Positions 1 through 11,155 of a stretch of DNA of 64,000 bases are shown piece by piece. Positions within the stretch are counted from its first letter, which is position 1. Each line of letters opens with the position of its first letter. Origin of the DNA: Caprella mutica. Its lineage: Eukaryota > Arthropoda > Malacostraca > Amphipoda > Caprellidae. The notes below the pieces were generated by a model that was not told where the DNA came from, did no database searches, and was given only the letters and a program-made list of their open reading frames with translations. The stretch covers positions 1 through 64,000 of the forward strand of contig CANNZV010002553.1 of NCBI GenBank assembly GCA_947561585.1. Direction: 5' to 3'. Made by a program: the position numbers and the translations under genes.

Positions 1-244
1 GGGGGAAATATAGCAGAGAAACCCCTTAGGCGTAATTTTATTACTGTTATGAATGAATTATTAGAAAAAGAATATAGAAGATTTAAGAATAGGTTTTATT
101 TTAAAGATACTAATTTAATAGATGTGAAATCAAACGGTGGAAGGCATTTAGCTTCTGATAATCTGTATCCTGTGGTTGATAACCAAGCTAATGAGCTGGG
201 AAGAGATAACCAGAGAGAAGTAGTTAATAACCACACGGTTAGTG
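1..244 (+). CDS. Possible partial exon, hydrophilic, unrecognised
   Basis: Frame 1 is open from the window edge to 261. It has an in-frame Met at 49 and a good splice-donor match (GTG then GTAAGC) after 244, so it could be the 3' part of an internal exon. The translation is hydrophilic, rich in Asn, Arg, Lys and Glu, and has no motif I recognise. The length is within reach of chance and the other strand is also open here. Everything between it and the ligand gene is repetitive, and no partner exon was found downstream. A chance ORF is the main alternative. Confidence 0.2.
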
Positions 245-479
245 GTAAGCAATACCATTGATAACCAATACAGAAGTAAAGGTGAAGAACTTTCCCCACT
301 TCAACCCCCCCACCCTTTCCCCCACTTCAGGAAGTACCCCCCACTTCCTCAATTGACAAACATGAGGGCTAGAGGTAGGCTGATCTACAGGAAAAGTCAA
401 TTAGCTATATATTATTATTATTCAGGCTTCTACGACTTTTCGTGTAGGGGATATTAACACACTCTGATGTGTATGTGTA

Positions 480-578
480 TTGGGGGCTTGCCGCCCCTGA
501 ACCCCCCTGCAAGATCACTAAATAATCACGAAGTGTGTAGTACAGCAAACTAACGGATACAACTAACTACATAACGGC
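480..578 (+). repeat. Core repeat copy 1
   Basis: Member of the nine-copy core family. It has a GC-rich imperfect hairpin (GGGGGCTTGCCGCCCC), a C-tract, then a diverged form of AAACAATCATGAAGTGTGCA and of GTACAACAAACTAGCGGATA. It is followed within 60 bp by an array of GACGAAATGTC motifs (627-765), which takes the position of an element arm. No matching left arm was found, so the element may be truncated. Confidence 0.8.
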
Positions 579-626
579 CATTTATATTGAGTATGGTAAT
601 ATCCCCTTTACGAAAATTTGTCAACA

Positions 627-765
627 AAATCTCTTGTCGATGAAATGTCTTTTCGACGCAATGTCTGTCGACGAAATGTCTTTCGATGAAATGTCTTTCG
701 ACGAAATGTCTTTCGACGAGATATCTTTGGTCGAAATGTCTTTGAATGAAATGCTTGCACACCAG
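627..765 (+). repeat. Degenerate array of GACGAAATGTC motifs
   Basis: About eight imperfect units of 15-19 bp built on TTTCGACGAAATGTC. The motif recurs as terminal inverted repeats of the element at 38122-39091 and again at 41006-41085, so this is probably an expanded arm of a related element. The minus-strand ORFs over it are by-products of the repeat. Confidence 0.75.
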
Positions 766-778
766 CTATATAATATAT

Positions 779-1442
779 AGGGTGTCGCATTTCAGATCAA
801 ACTAATTTTGACAGTTCGCATAAAATCCCGAAATAAAACCTTTTTCGCGAATAACAAAATGTCCAAAAATGGTCATTCGTTATCGATACATTGATACCCT
901 TATTTAGGGTAATTTTACATGCATAGGGAATTTCACATGAAACAAACATTGTTTCATGTGAACCTATTAACCTATATTATCAAAACTTCTTAGTTTTCCA
1001 GATACTGACTTTTAAAATTTTAAAAGGACTGCTACCTAGATGTTCACAAGTTCTTACGTTCCTAACAGATATTAGTGGAAAAATAGGCATAATAGACCTT
1101 AGTTGTGGGTATAGAAGATTATGGTAGAGACATAGAAGATTATGGTACCGATTATAATGTTATTAAAAGTACAATACATGCCTGTTATCTTAAATTTTCC
1201 ACTTTTAGGAACATATGTACTTGTGAATATCTAGGTAGGTGTCCTTTTAAAACTTCAAAAGTCTCTATCTCGAAAACTAAGCAGTTTCATAATTTAGTTT
1301 TCCGTGAAACAAAGTTTGTTTTATGTGAAACTCCCTATGTATATAAACATTTATGGGCACTTTGTTATTCGTGAAAAAGGTTTCATTTCTGGTTTTTATA
1401 CAAACTGTCAAATTTTGTCGGAACCTAATGAAACACCCTGTA
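779..1442. mobile_element. MITE-like element with long inverted arms
   Basis: The left arm (779 to about 965) and right arm (about 1280 to 1442) are inverted copies. Both begin AGGGTGT then a diverged stretch, share TTTGACAGTT, then AAACCTTTTTC and GAATAACAAA, and end near a palindrome of TTTCACATGAAAC type. There is no coding capacity. The centre carries two TAGAAGATTATGGT units, the same motif as the satellite at 2249-2668. Confidence 0.7.
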
Positions 1443-1524
1443 CAGATTAAATGAACAAACAGGCTAGTCAAATATAAATATAATACAATAGTCAAATGTA
1501 ATACAGAAAATACAATATATATAC

Positions 1525-1870
1525 TTGCTCATTACAGCAGTTGGACAATTGGGCCCGCCGATAATCGGGCCTAAGACAATTTGGCCCGGACAACTGGGTC
1601 CCAAGACAATTGAATGTGAATATATTTTTCGTAACGAGAATATTTTTTTCATACTAGGAGTATTCTTTATTCTAAATATGCTTAATATTATATGTTTATG
1701 CAAAAAGCATATTGTCACAACCTTAGTTGTTACAGTAGCAATGATCTTCAATTGAGTTAAATACTCGGTTCTATTGTTTTGAGGCTCTATGGTCCGGGGC
1801 TCAATTTTCCTACGCCCAATTATTGTCGGTGCACCATCACAGTAGGTACTTGCTCATTATAGAGTACCAT
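1525..1870. repeat. GACAATTGGGCC motif cluster, probable element
   Basis: Several forms of GACAATTGGGCC and GGGCCTAAGACAATTTGG cluster at 1540-1610. Diverged inverted forms (GGTCCGGGGCTCAATTTTCC, CCCAATTATTGTC) lie at 1790-1835. An end of the TTGTGACAATATGC MITE family (AAAGCATATTGTCACAACC) sits at about 1704-1727 inside. The boundaries are not resolved. Confidence 0.45.
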
Positions 1871-1944
1871 GACATGGAAAAATTACTCTTCATTATTTCT
1901 TTTGCATGTTATGTTTCATAATCATCTTTGAAACCTAACTTCAG

Positions 1945-2105
1945 GGTTGTGACAATATGCTTTATAAATCATAGATCTTAAGAATATCACAGACGAAATG
2001 AAATGGTATCGAATACTATATACCGCTGGTGTAGAACCATTCAATACTCTTTAATTCTCTCCCTCTATAATATTCTCTATGATTCACAAAGCATATTGTC
2101 ACAAC
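1945..2105 (+). mobile_element. MITE family 3, copy 1 (TTGTGACAATATGC ends)
   Basis: A 161-bp element with inverted ends GGTTGTGACAATATGCTTTA and its complement. The body is near-identical, in inverted orientation, to 13065-13224. It is noncoding. Presumed to be moved by a transposase encoded elsewhere (inference). Confidence 0.8.
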
Positions 2106-2248
2106 ATGTATGACATCATCGAGTACTAATTTTTTGGTAGGGAAATCAAACTAAAAACATTTATGGAATTGTCCCCAATGACCTTCAGTTCAGTTTTTTC
2201 TTACATGATATAATCTTCGAAGATATCATCATGTAAGATTAACAGATG

Positions 2249-2668
2249 TCCCACCATAATCTTCTATGCGCTCCCATCGTAATCTTCTATGTAATACAAT
2301 AATATTCTATGTCCCCACCATAATCTCCTATGACCCCACCATAATGTACTATTACCCCACCATAATATACTATTACCCCACCATAATCTCCTTTCACCCC
2401 ACCATAATCTCTTATGAACCCACCATAATCTCTTATGACCCCACCATAATCTCTTATGACCCCACCTTAATCTCCTATAACCCCAACACAATCTTCTACG
2501 ACTCCACTACAATCTTCTATGCCACACCATAATATCTTATTGCCCCACCATAATATTCTATGACTCCACTATAATCTTCTATTACCCCACCATAATCTCC
2601 TTTTAACCCCCCCTTAATCATCTATGACCCCGCAATAATATTCTATGACCCCAACATAATTTTCTTCT
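2249..2668. repeat. 21-bp satellite (CCCCACCATAATCTCCTATGA)
   Basis: About 20 tandem units of 21 bp, moderately diverged, with the invariant part CCCCACCATAAT. Since 21 is a multiple of three, both strands stay open and produce repetitive ORFs that are not genes. Confidence 0.9.
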
Positions 2669-2779
2669 GGGGAAGATAAATCTGTTTCAGTTAATAGGTC
2701 ACTGCACACGAACACTCACAGAAGTCCTAAAGTAGGTGTTAACTGTTCTTTGAATTATTAGTTAATTTCTAATTGTATT

Positions 2780-2864
2780 GGTATCCATGATACCTGCAGG
2801 TGTGTATCCATGATACCTGCAGGTATGTATCCATGATACCTGCAGGTATGTATCATGGATACCA
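2780..2864. repeat. Triplicated PstI-centred palindrome
   Basis: Three successive copies of GTATCCATGATACCTGCAGG followed by the closing arm TATCATGGATACCA. This is the central palindrome of MITE family 1, expanded locally. Single copies lie at 3467-3508, 7213-7251 and elsewhere. Confidence 0.8.
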
Positions 2865-3005
2865 ATAAAGTCAGTAATTATCATTTAGTTTTTTATATAT
2901 TAACCATCACTTTTTGATAACTGCGAGTGTGACATTATCGAAGATTTTAGTGGGTTATTTCTGCCAAATATCTGCTATACCGTATATGGTGATAGGTATT
3001 AGATA

Positions 3006-3157
3006 GGGTAAGTTCCGAGTTATCGAACAGTTCCACATTTTCGATCAGGTAAAATTTTTTTATTGAACTTTTATTTTAGTATTGTTTAAATTATAATTTT
3101 TTTTTTTTTTTGGAATGATCGAAAATGTGGAACTGTACGATATCTCAGAACTTACCC
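3006..3157. mobile_element. MITE family 1, copy with both ends
   Basis: A 152-bp element. The left end GGGTAAGTTCCGAGTTATCG and following AACAGTTCCACATTTTCGAT are matched by an inverted right end at 3116-3157. The arms are about 42 bp. The centre is AT-rich and lacks the PstI palindrome seen in other copies. Confidence 0.85.
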
Positions 3158-3760
3158 AACTAATGTATATAGTTAATTCATCGCTCCAATTCTTTATATT
3201 TATAATTATTTCTTCATTTCAAGCAATAACATCTGTTTCTTTTTCACATACTGCAAAATCATCAAAATAGAGAGAAAATGTTTACACGTACTGTGACCTA
3301 TAATTCGGATGATTTAACATTTTTTTTTCTAATACAATATACAAAACATAAAAATGTATAAAATAAAAAATCTGAAAAATAGAAAGAGTAACCTATAGTT
3401 TTTTAAATACTATAATTAAATAAAAAACATTTCATTTCGAAAAAACATTTGCAATTAATTAACATTATTTTGTATCCAAGATACCTGCAGGTATCTTGAA
3501 TACCAAATAAAATGAACGATAATTTGGAAACCCTATAAGTCGCATTTTAGTTCACTTATATTAATTAATTTTCCATTTTTAGATCTAGGAATTTTTTCTT
3601 TAATATCTAAAAAATATCTAACATTTTTCTCTAATATTTTATTAAATTAAAGCGCATAAATGTTTATATGAATTCCTAACATTGCCTGTTTATCCATTAA
3701 TGTACATCATTATTAACAAGTCAATTAACCAATTTAGAAAGATGCGATAAAGGGAAGATA
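3158..3760. other. AT-rich noncoding, one palindrome
   Basis: No gene seen. The stretch has homopolymer A/T runs and one single copy of the PstI-centred palindrome (3467-3508, slightly diverged to ATCCAAGATACC). Confidence 0.6.
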
Positions 3761-5003
3761 TACGCATTGTTATTATCCGTTAATACGCATTATTGTTATT
3801 ATACGTTAATACGCATTGTTGCTATTATTCGTTACTGTGCATTATTGTTATTATACGTTAATACGCATTATTGTTATTATACGTTAATACGCATTGTTAT
3901 TATACGTTAATACGCATTATTGTTATTATACGTTAATACGCATTATTGTTATTATACGTTAATACGCATTATTGTTATTATACGTTAATACGCATTATTG
4001 TTATTATACGTTAATACGCATTATTGTTATTATACGTTAATACGCATTATTGTTATTATACGTTAATACGCATTATTGTTATTATACGTTAATACGCATT
4101 ATTGTTATTATACGTTAATACGCATTATTGTTATTATTCGTTACTGTGCATTATTGTTATTATACGTTAATACGCATTATTGTTATTTTACGTTAATACG
4201 CATTATTGTTATTATACGTTAATACGCATTATTGTTATTATACGTTAATACGCATTATTGTTATTATACGTTAATACGCATTGTTATTATACGTTAATAT
4301 GCATTATTGTTATTATACGTTAATACGCATTATTGTTATTATACGTTAATACGCATTATTGCTATTATTCGTTACTGTGCATTATTGTTATTATACGTTA
4401 ATACGCATTATTGTTATTATACGTTAATACGCATTATTGTTATTATACGTTAATACGCATTATTGTTATTATACGTTAATACGCATTGTTATTATACGTT
4501 AATATGCATTATTGTTATTATACGTTAATACGCATTATTGTTATTATACGTTAATACGCATTATTGCTATTATTCGTTACTGTGCATTATTGTTATTATA
4601 CGTTAATACGCATTATTGTTATTATACGTTAATACGCATTATTATTATTATACGTTAATACGCATTATTGTTATTATACGTTAATACGCATTATTGTTAT
4701 TATACGTTAATACGCATTATTGTTATTATACGTTAATACGCATTATTGTTATTATACGTTAATACGCATTATTGTTATTATACGTTAATACGCATTATTG
4801 TTATTATACGTTAATACGCATTATTGTTATTATACGTTAATACGCATTTTTGTTATTATACGTTAATACGCATTATTGTTATTATACGTTAATACGCATT
4901 ATTGTTATTATACGTTAATACGCATTATTGTTTATTCGTTAATACGCATTATTGTTATTATACGTTAATACGCAGTATTGTTATATGTTAATATGCATTA
5001 TTG
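3761..5003. repeat. 26-bp satellite (TTATTGTTATTATACGTTAA TACGCA)
   Basis: Roughly 48 units of 26 bp with a 23-bp deletion variant. Marker units containing TATTCGTTACTGTGCA recur near 3820, 4133, 4363 and 4566. The last two head nearly identical blocks of about 203 bp, so higher-order duplication is visible. Confidence 0.95.
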
Positions 5004-5215
5004 CATACTGAATATCTATCTATCTATATATATTATTATTAGCTATAGGAATAAATATAATGAATGGGTAATAAATAGATACATCAATTTATCTGAAGCC
5101 ATAGGATGGTATATCTTTTTTGCACTCTGGACTTTACAGGATCGAATATCACTTACATTAGAGATGATATATAATTAAAAACAATTACTAAATTATAAAG
5201 TAAAGAGCTCCTCTA

Positions 5216-5285
5216 TAATGAACCACTGCTGTCATTATATAGAGCTTACTTCATTATAGTAGAGCTTACCATTCATATGCAGCTT
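5216..5285. mobile_element. MITE family 2, short copy
   Basis: Carries the family-2 end CTCCTCTATAATGAA and inverted forms (TTCATTATAG, AGAGCTTAC). It is much shorter than the copies at 6600, 9583 and 10431 and probably a deletion derivative. Confidence 0.5.
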
Positions 5286-5475
5286 ATCATTTAAATATAG
5301 CATCTCAGAACTACCTAACGGTATATAGTGTATTTACCGTATAGCCTTGATTTGTCTACACTCTACCGTAGAGTGATAGGTTTGATATGCTCCAGCTATT
5401 GCTCTGTTCCATCTGTAGATGATATATGGGAACTAAATAGATATTACTGATTGAACCCGTTAGTTTAATATGTAA

Positions 5476-5867
5476 TTATGATACCTGTATAAGGTTGCAA
5501 ATAATTTGAAATAAAAGTAGGTATAATAATTATCTAACTTTTCTATACAGGTATCATGGTTACATATTATAATAATGAGTTTTACTTACTATTTTCCCCA
5601 TAAATAGATTGTTTTAGATATTTATCTGTCTGTCTGTCACGCCTTAAGTAACATTCAGAAATTAGACTAAATATGTTAACAGGTGGTAGCATGAATACCA
5701 ATTCCTATATGAGTGGAATAAATGATTACGTTAACTAAATTATACAAAATTATTGATGCTATTGAGAACACGTTATTCTTAACGGGCAAGTGCACTAGTA
5801 ATCATTCTATACTTTTTTCTAATATGATCGACAATACGGAACCTTCCGACCACTCGTAACTTACCCA
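5476..5867. repeat. MITE family 1 fragments
   Basis: ATGATACCTGTATA at 5476 and its inverse TATACAGGTATCAT near 5545 form a palindrome with a long AT loop. The family-1 right end (ATATGATCGACAATACGGAA to CGTAACTTACCC) lies at 5813-5867. Confidence 0.6.
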
Positions 5868-6003
5868 GTAGTAGCAGGCAGCTAACCATACTCAGTTCAT
5901 AAAGTTGTTCAACCGTTTAGTTCATTTGGTTCACTTTACCACATTTTACGGTCTGGTTAAAGCCTAACGAACCGATGTTCCGGTATGGAGAACAGGGGTG
6001 AAT

Positions 6004-6560
6004 GTATGGTGCGGGCATGTAGCGGTCTATTACGGGCATGTAGCGGTCTATTACGGGCATGTAGTATTCTGGTGCGGGCATGCAGCGGTCTGGTGCGGGC
6101 ATGTAGCGGTCTAGTGCGGGCATGTAGCGGTTTGATTCGGGCATCTAGCGGTCTGATGTGGGAATGTAGCGGTCTGGTGCGGGCATGTAGCGGTCCGATG
6201 TGGGAATGTAGCGGTCTGGTGCGGGCATGTAGCGGTCTGATGTGGGAATGTTGCGGTCTGGTGCGGGCATGTAGCGGTCTGATGTGGGAATGTAGCGGTC
6301 TGGTTCGGGCATGTAGCAGTCTGATGTGGGAATGTAGAGGTCTGGTTCGGGCATGTAGCGGTCTGATGTGGGAATGTAGCGGTCTGGTTCGGGCATGTAG
6401 CGGTCTGATGTGGGAATGTAGCGGTCTGGTTCGGGCATGTAGCGGTCTGATGTGGGAATGTAGCGGTCTGGTTCGGGCATGTAGCAGTCTGATGTGGGAA
6501 TGTAGAGGTCTGGTGCGGGCATGTAGTGGGCATTTAGCGGTCAGGAGGGGTATCTAGCGG
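6004..6560. repeat. 21/42-bp alternating satellite
   Basis: Starts as monomers of GCGGGCATGTAGCGGTCT type, then becomes a dimeric array alternating GCGGTCTGATGTGGGAATGT and GCGGTCTGGTTCGGGCATGT units (42 bp). Its 190-aa plus-strand and 140-aa minus-strand ORFs are products of the 21-bp period. It is GC-rich compared with the surroundings. Confidence 0.95.
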
Positions 6561-6599
6561 TCTATATCAATTATCCCTGTAGTTTCCTAAAACAGTAGA

Positions 6600-6815
6600 A
6601 CTCCTCTTTAGTCAAATCCTGTATAGTGAATTATGTGTCTTAAGTAAAAAGTAGCTTCTATACTGAACAATTTTCTTTAGTCTACCATGAACGGACATCG
6701 GTTTTCTAAAACTGAAGGCCATTCAGTGCGGACTAAAGAAAATTTGTTTACTATACGGGGTAGCTCCTTACTCATGACACTACATTCAATATACAGTATT
6801 TCACTATAGAGGAGT
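6600..6815. mobile_element. MITE family 2, copy 2
   Basis: Ends ACTCCTCTTTAGTCAAA and CACTATAGAGGAGT are inverted. The inner palindrome reads TTTCTAAAACTGAAGGCCAT and is flanked by TAGTCTACCATGAA and GTGCGGACTAAAG. It is noncoding and the same family as 9583-9796 and 10431-10665. Confidence 0.8.
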
Positions 6816-7825
6816 TGAAGCGTTCAAACCGTTTGCTAATACAAAGAAAGTTCATGCCTATAACCTCTCTGTGTATCTTTGTATGTTTCATTGTTTTGCT
6901 TTGTTTGTAAACATTTATTGCTCCATTTTAGTTGCCATTGTTATTTCAAACAAAGTAACATTGGGATATAGTTATTAATAAAGAAACTACTTGATGTGTA
7001 CCTATTTAATGTATATGAGTATATGGAGTAATGGTTATCATTGTGGAATTAGTAATTGAATAAATAGGGAAGTTATGAGATCTCGGACGATCAATTCGGA
7101 CACTTGCCTATCAGTTAGGTATTGTCATGATAAATTGTTTCTCATGCCGCTCCTGCTCGACGGACCCAACTCAAGAAAGAAAGAAAAAAATGTTATATAA
7201 GTTTTGTTTCTATTGGTATCCATGATACCTCCATTTATCACGGATACCAATTTAAATTATATTTATTCATAATTTAACTTATAGTCAATATTGTATGGAT
7301 ATTTTAAAAGTGGTTTAAGAACGAGAAGTGATATATGTAACTAATTTTTATACATTGTGTACAATATTATATTAATAAATTATTGAATACTCACTTTACT
7401 CTCAAATGAGAAACTTGAATTTCTATGGTGAATTATTCCTAACCTTCAACCTTGGTACTAATTTTTTATATGAATGGAAATAATTTTCCGTCAACTCGTT
7501 TAAAAATGACTTTTATTTTGTTTTCACTTTTTTTTCAATTCTGCATTTAGAATCAAAAACCTTCACAGTTTTTTGTGGTATTTTCTGAAGGACAATTTTT
7601 TGCTGTCACTCGTTTTGATTTGCAATTTATATTTTTTTATTCATTATTTTTTATACTTTTAAGTGAACCGTCAAAATTTATATTATGTTTTATAGTATTT
7701 TTTATAATGAAGTTAGGATAATTTTTTTTTTCATACAATAATAGATATTGTATGAATGTTCTTCACCGTAAGAGTCCATCCCTAGTGGAATATTATTTCT
7801 CGTACTAGGAAATTTCGGTACCAAA
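6816..7825. other. AT-rich noncoding region
   Basis: No coding potential seen on either strand. The only recognisable item is one MITE family 1 central palindrome at 7213-7251 (TTGGTATCCATGATACCTCC ... TATCACGGATACCAA). Confidence 0.55.
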
Positions 7826-8166
7826 ATGTGTAGTTTATTTATTAAAAGCGGATAAAATCATTAACCGTAGTAAATGATACGTAACATTAGTATTTTCGAC
7901 ATGTTTTGTCATTTATCGAATATGAGATTTGAGCGGAAAATTCGGTCTCGGAAAATTCGGTCTCAGGTTCAAATAAAACTTTTGAATTACCCCCTACCAG
8001 GTCATTAAACAATCATGAAGTGTACAGCATAACAAACTAGCGGATACAACAAAATACATAACTGTCATTCATGTTGAGAGGTTATTCATAATTCCGAGAC
8101 CGAAAACAAGATCGAATATTCCGAGACCGAAAACAAGATCGAATATTCCGAGACCGAAATTTCTGG
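7826..8166 (+). mobile_element. Core-bearing element with GGTCTCGG-type arms, copy A
   Basis: Homologous to 14050-14470: shared AAAAGCGGATAA, AAATGATACGTAACATTAG and GAATATGAGATTTGAGCGG. Left arms GGAAAATTCGGTCTC (two units near 7937-7965) face right arms TTCCGAGACCGAAAACAAGA (three units, 8091-8161). The core repeat lies between them at 7989-8062. Confidence 0.75.
7989..8062 (+). repeat. Core repeat copy 2
   Basis: CCTACCAGGTCATTAAACAA TCATGAAGTGTACAGCATAA, then CAAACTAGCGGATACAAC. It lacks the upstream GC hairpin. It sits between inverted GGTCTCGG arms. Confidence 0.85.
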
Positions 8167-8354
8167 CCACCATTATTTGTTTATCTTGAATTACTCTGCA
8201 ATTCATTACTTTTAAACTATCAATATTTCAAACCTCTACTGTAATTTGTTCCTGATTTCTTAACTGCATAGCTAATTATATCCTTTATTTCAGAATCACA
8301 AAAGATGTCCGGATTGAAGAAAAGAAGATCAGGATCATAAGAAAAATACGATTT

Positions 8355-8620
8355 CGACCTGCAAACGACCGAGAAGAAAATTCGACCGGTCAGTTCTGAA
8401 CAATACGACTTACTATCGACCCATGGGACAAATTTTCGACCAGCTGTCGATATGAATTTATGTGGACAATTATTCGACCACCCACCGAAAAAAGTGAATA
8501 ATTATTTGACCAGCTATCGAGAAAGTGAATAATTATTCGACCAGGTATCGACGCAAATGTGGACAATTATTCGACTTACAATCGACGTAAGAGAGGTACA
8601 AACTTATCGACCAGCCATCG
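8355..8620. repeat. Degenerate repeat of TATCGACCAG/ATTATTCGACC motifs
   Basis: Six or more irregular units containing GGACAATTATTCGACC and AGCTATCGA. It resembles in style the motif arrays that form arms of core-bearing elements, but no core or opposite arm was found beside it. Confidence 0.6.
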
Positions 8621-9004
8621 ACCTCAAAAAAAAAAAAAAAATTGAAATTTGACAAACCATCAAGTTCGAATATAAATTTTCCACGACAGAAAGTAAAGCT
8701 TGCATCAAGTAGACTTTTTGTTTTAGGTACAAAAAAAAGAGGTAATTTTTTTTATTATTTCCAAATCTTGCAAATCGAACAATTTTATAATACCTACATT
8801 CTACAAGCATTACAAATTTTTTTTTGAAATTTTAGTGAACTGAAAAACATCACATATACACTTTTCTTTGACTGTTCTTAAGGTGTCATAATTTAGTTAT
8901 AGTTAAAGCGCAATGGAATACAGAATCAATAACGAATAAATGAAAACATTTTGCAGCTCTTCCCTGAAATACAAATTTTTGCATCTCCCGACAAACAGTT
9001 TTTG

Positions 9005-9240
9005 TCAGCTGTTTTCTGTAGGAGATGTGGTCTTGCGATTTGGTCTAACGATTCTATTTGGAGTCTGACTGTCTCTCTCAGACCACTTTAGGCCAGACCT
9101 GTGCTTTAGTGAGGACCTTTTTCCTTCTCTTTCAATGGAAGTCATTACTTTTGAGACAGTACCTCTTGTAACGCCAAACATTCGGACAGTTTCTGTCACA
9201 CTAGCACCTCCCATACGAATACAAACATTTTTATTAGGTT
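9005..9240 (-). pseudogene. Tc1-like transposase N-terminal fragment
   Basis: The minus strand encodes an HTH segment with GASVTETVRMFGVTRGTVSK followed by a basic linker and SGLKWSERD. This matches the N-terminal DNA-binding domain of Tc1-family transposases (GASV..TA..LGVSR.TVSKVM ... GRKS.L.ERD..TL.RIV). About 78 codons survive. The reading then drifts out of the family pattern, with a frameshift after NRIV, and stops. The catalytic DDE domain is absent. It is a dead remnant with no evident function. Confidence 0.75.
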
Positions 9241-9582
9241 TTAGCCATTTTTTGAAATATCTTTCAAAAAAATTTACTCCGACTTTTTTTTTTTTTTAGA
9301 AAAATTGAAATATGTCCAGCTAACTTCGCTCGTTTATAATTTGTTCAAATACTTTGATGCCAAAATGTTTTCATTTATATATCTCCTGTGTATATATACC
9401 TGTAGGTACAAACTGTAAACATCATAAATATTATACAATGTATAGGTGATATATTCTAACAGGGACCAATATTGCTTTTAGGATATCTAATTGTACCTAA
9501 TGTATTCAGGTTATCTAAATTTATTCAATGTATTTAAATTAATTTAGGAAACCTAACTAGAGTAGATTTAGGGTGCAGAATA

Positions 9583-9796
9583 ACTCCTCTGTAATGAAGT
9601 CCTGTATAGTGATCTATCCTGATTAGCAGAGTCATGTGTAATGAAGTACCCTGTATAATGAATTTTCATTTAAAAAAATAGTATATATTTGTAGTCTGCC
9701 ATATAATGGCCATCAGTTTTCTATACATTTTTTGACTCCTCTATAATGAAGCAAGCTCTATACAGTGACCTAGTTGTAGTTCATTATAGAGGAGGT
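9583..9796. mobile_element. MITE family 2, copy 3
   Basis: Ends ACTCCTCTGTAATGAA and TTCATTATAGAGGAGG. An inner segment TGGCCATCAGTTTTC corresponds to the centre of the other copies, with an extra internal CTCCTCTATAATGAA. Noncoding. Confidence 0.75.
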
Positions 9797-9822
9797 CTAT
9801 ACTGTATATATCACTTTAGGAC

Positions 9823-10302
9823 AGTGGTTCTTAACCTTTACTGAATCCAACTTCGAATCCTTCGTAGTTTGAAAAATATAACGTCCTTTTTTTCTTTACA
9901 ATCAGAACATATGAAATTATCTAAATAACTAAATTAACTTTATTCTACATTAGTGGACAAACTATACCGGGCAGCATTTGCACATTCAATCAATGTGTTC
10001 AAAATGGAAAACAAACAAAAAAAGGAGTTTTACACTAAACTAAAACATTATGAACCAAAACGCCGAACCCGTGGGGTTCAATCGAACCCCAGGTTTAGAA
10101 CCCTAGTTAAGAAACCAGGTTTAGAACCCTAGTTAAGAAACCAGGTTTAGAACCCTAGTTAAGAAACCAGGTTTAGAACCCTAGTTAAGAAACCAGGTTT
10201 AGAACCCTAGTTAAGAAACCAGGTTTAGAACGCAGGCTAAGGACCCAGGTTGAGAACCCACGTTTAAAACCACAACTTAATAACCCAGGTTAAGAACCAC
10301 CG
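9823..10302. mobile_element. hAT-like nonautonomous element with expanded end
   Basis: Left end CAGTGGTTCTTAACCTTTAC and right end GGTTAAGAACCACCG are inverted and of hAT/Charlie type. Eight-base flanks CTTTAGGA and TTCTAGGG agree at five positions, a weak target-site duplication. The right part holds about seven tandem 26-bp units (AGGTTTAGAACCCTAGTTAA, 10081-10230) that look like an amplification of the subterminal sequence. No transposase. Confidence 0.7.
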
Positions 10303-10430
10303 TTCTAGGGTATCTCAAACTCATACATTTTTTCTCACTAGTCAAGTGATATCTTCAGAGTCATTCCATAAGTAAAAGCAATCAAAGACAATAATCATAA
10401 CACTGCGTAGAGAATAAGGAAAGCTGTAGA

Positions 10431-10665
10431 ACTCCTCTATAGTGAACTCCTCTATAGTGAACTCCTCTATAGTGAATGTAGAGTCCTGAGTAAGAGAACT
10501 ACTCCGTATAGTGAACATATTTTCTTCAGTCTGCCATGAAATGACCATTAAATTTCTGAAACTGATGGCCATTCATGATAGACTAAATTAAATTTGTTCG
10601 CAATAGAGGCTACTTCATTACTCATGACTCTACATTCACTATAGAGGAGTTCACTATAGAGGAGA
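10431..10665. mobile_element. MITE family 2, copy 4
   Basis: Best copy: ACTCCTCTATAGTGA is repeated three times at the left and inverted twice at the right. The centre TGACCATTAAATTTCTGAAA followed by CTGATGGCCATTCATG is palindromic. Noncoding. Confidence 0.85.
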
Positions 10666-11013
10666 TAAACTGTATCTATAGAGGTTTGTAGATCTGAAAT
10701 AGATCTGATATTTCAATATTAATTCAATATGTATCTAGGTAAGTTTTTTAAGAGCTTTTTTGTACTGAGTTTTCTATATATTATATTTCTAGGGTAACAG
10801 AACATGTATTTATATCTGAGTTTGTTCAAGGCATCTAAATATATCTCTAGTATCTAATTATTATCTAAATTCTTTCCGGGTATCTGAATTTTTTCATAGG
10901 TATCTAAATCTGCAAGTCATCCCCCGTTACGTTAGTAACTCATTAGCTATCTATTGAATTAATTTATTATATAAACAGTAAAAGCTACTTTCACTCTTTT
11001 TATAATCGTTAGC

Positions 11014-11155
11014 TTCCTTTACTATCACCTCTTCATTTTCCTCTTAGATTTTGTGTTAGATAGGCTTCATTTACTATCACCTCTTCATTTTCCTCTTAGA
11101 TTTTGTGTTAGATAGGCTTCATTGACTATCACCTCTTCATTTTCCTCTTCCATCC
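11014..11155. repeat. 52-bp tandem duplication
   Basis: Three ACTATCACCTCTTCATTTTC starts at 11021, 11073 and 11125, i.e. a 52-bp period, near-identical. The third unit is truncated. Confidence 0.85.

Noticed and set aside
2264..2532. Overlapping ORFs on both strands
   Set aside because: 21-bp satellite.
5985..6557. 190-aa plus-strand ORF and long minus ORFs
   Set aside because: They lie on the 21-bp satellite; the period is a multiple of three, so frames stay open without selection.
8600..8830. Short ORFs on both strands near 8.6-8.8 kb
   Set aside because: AT-rich with poly-A/T runs, no motif.
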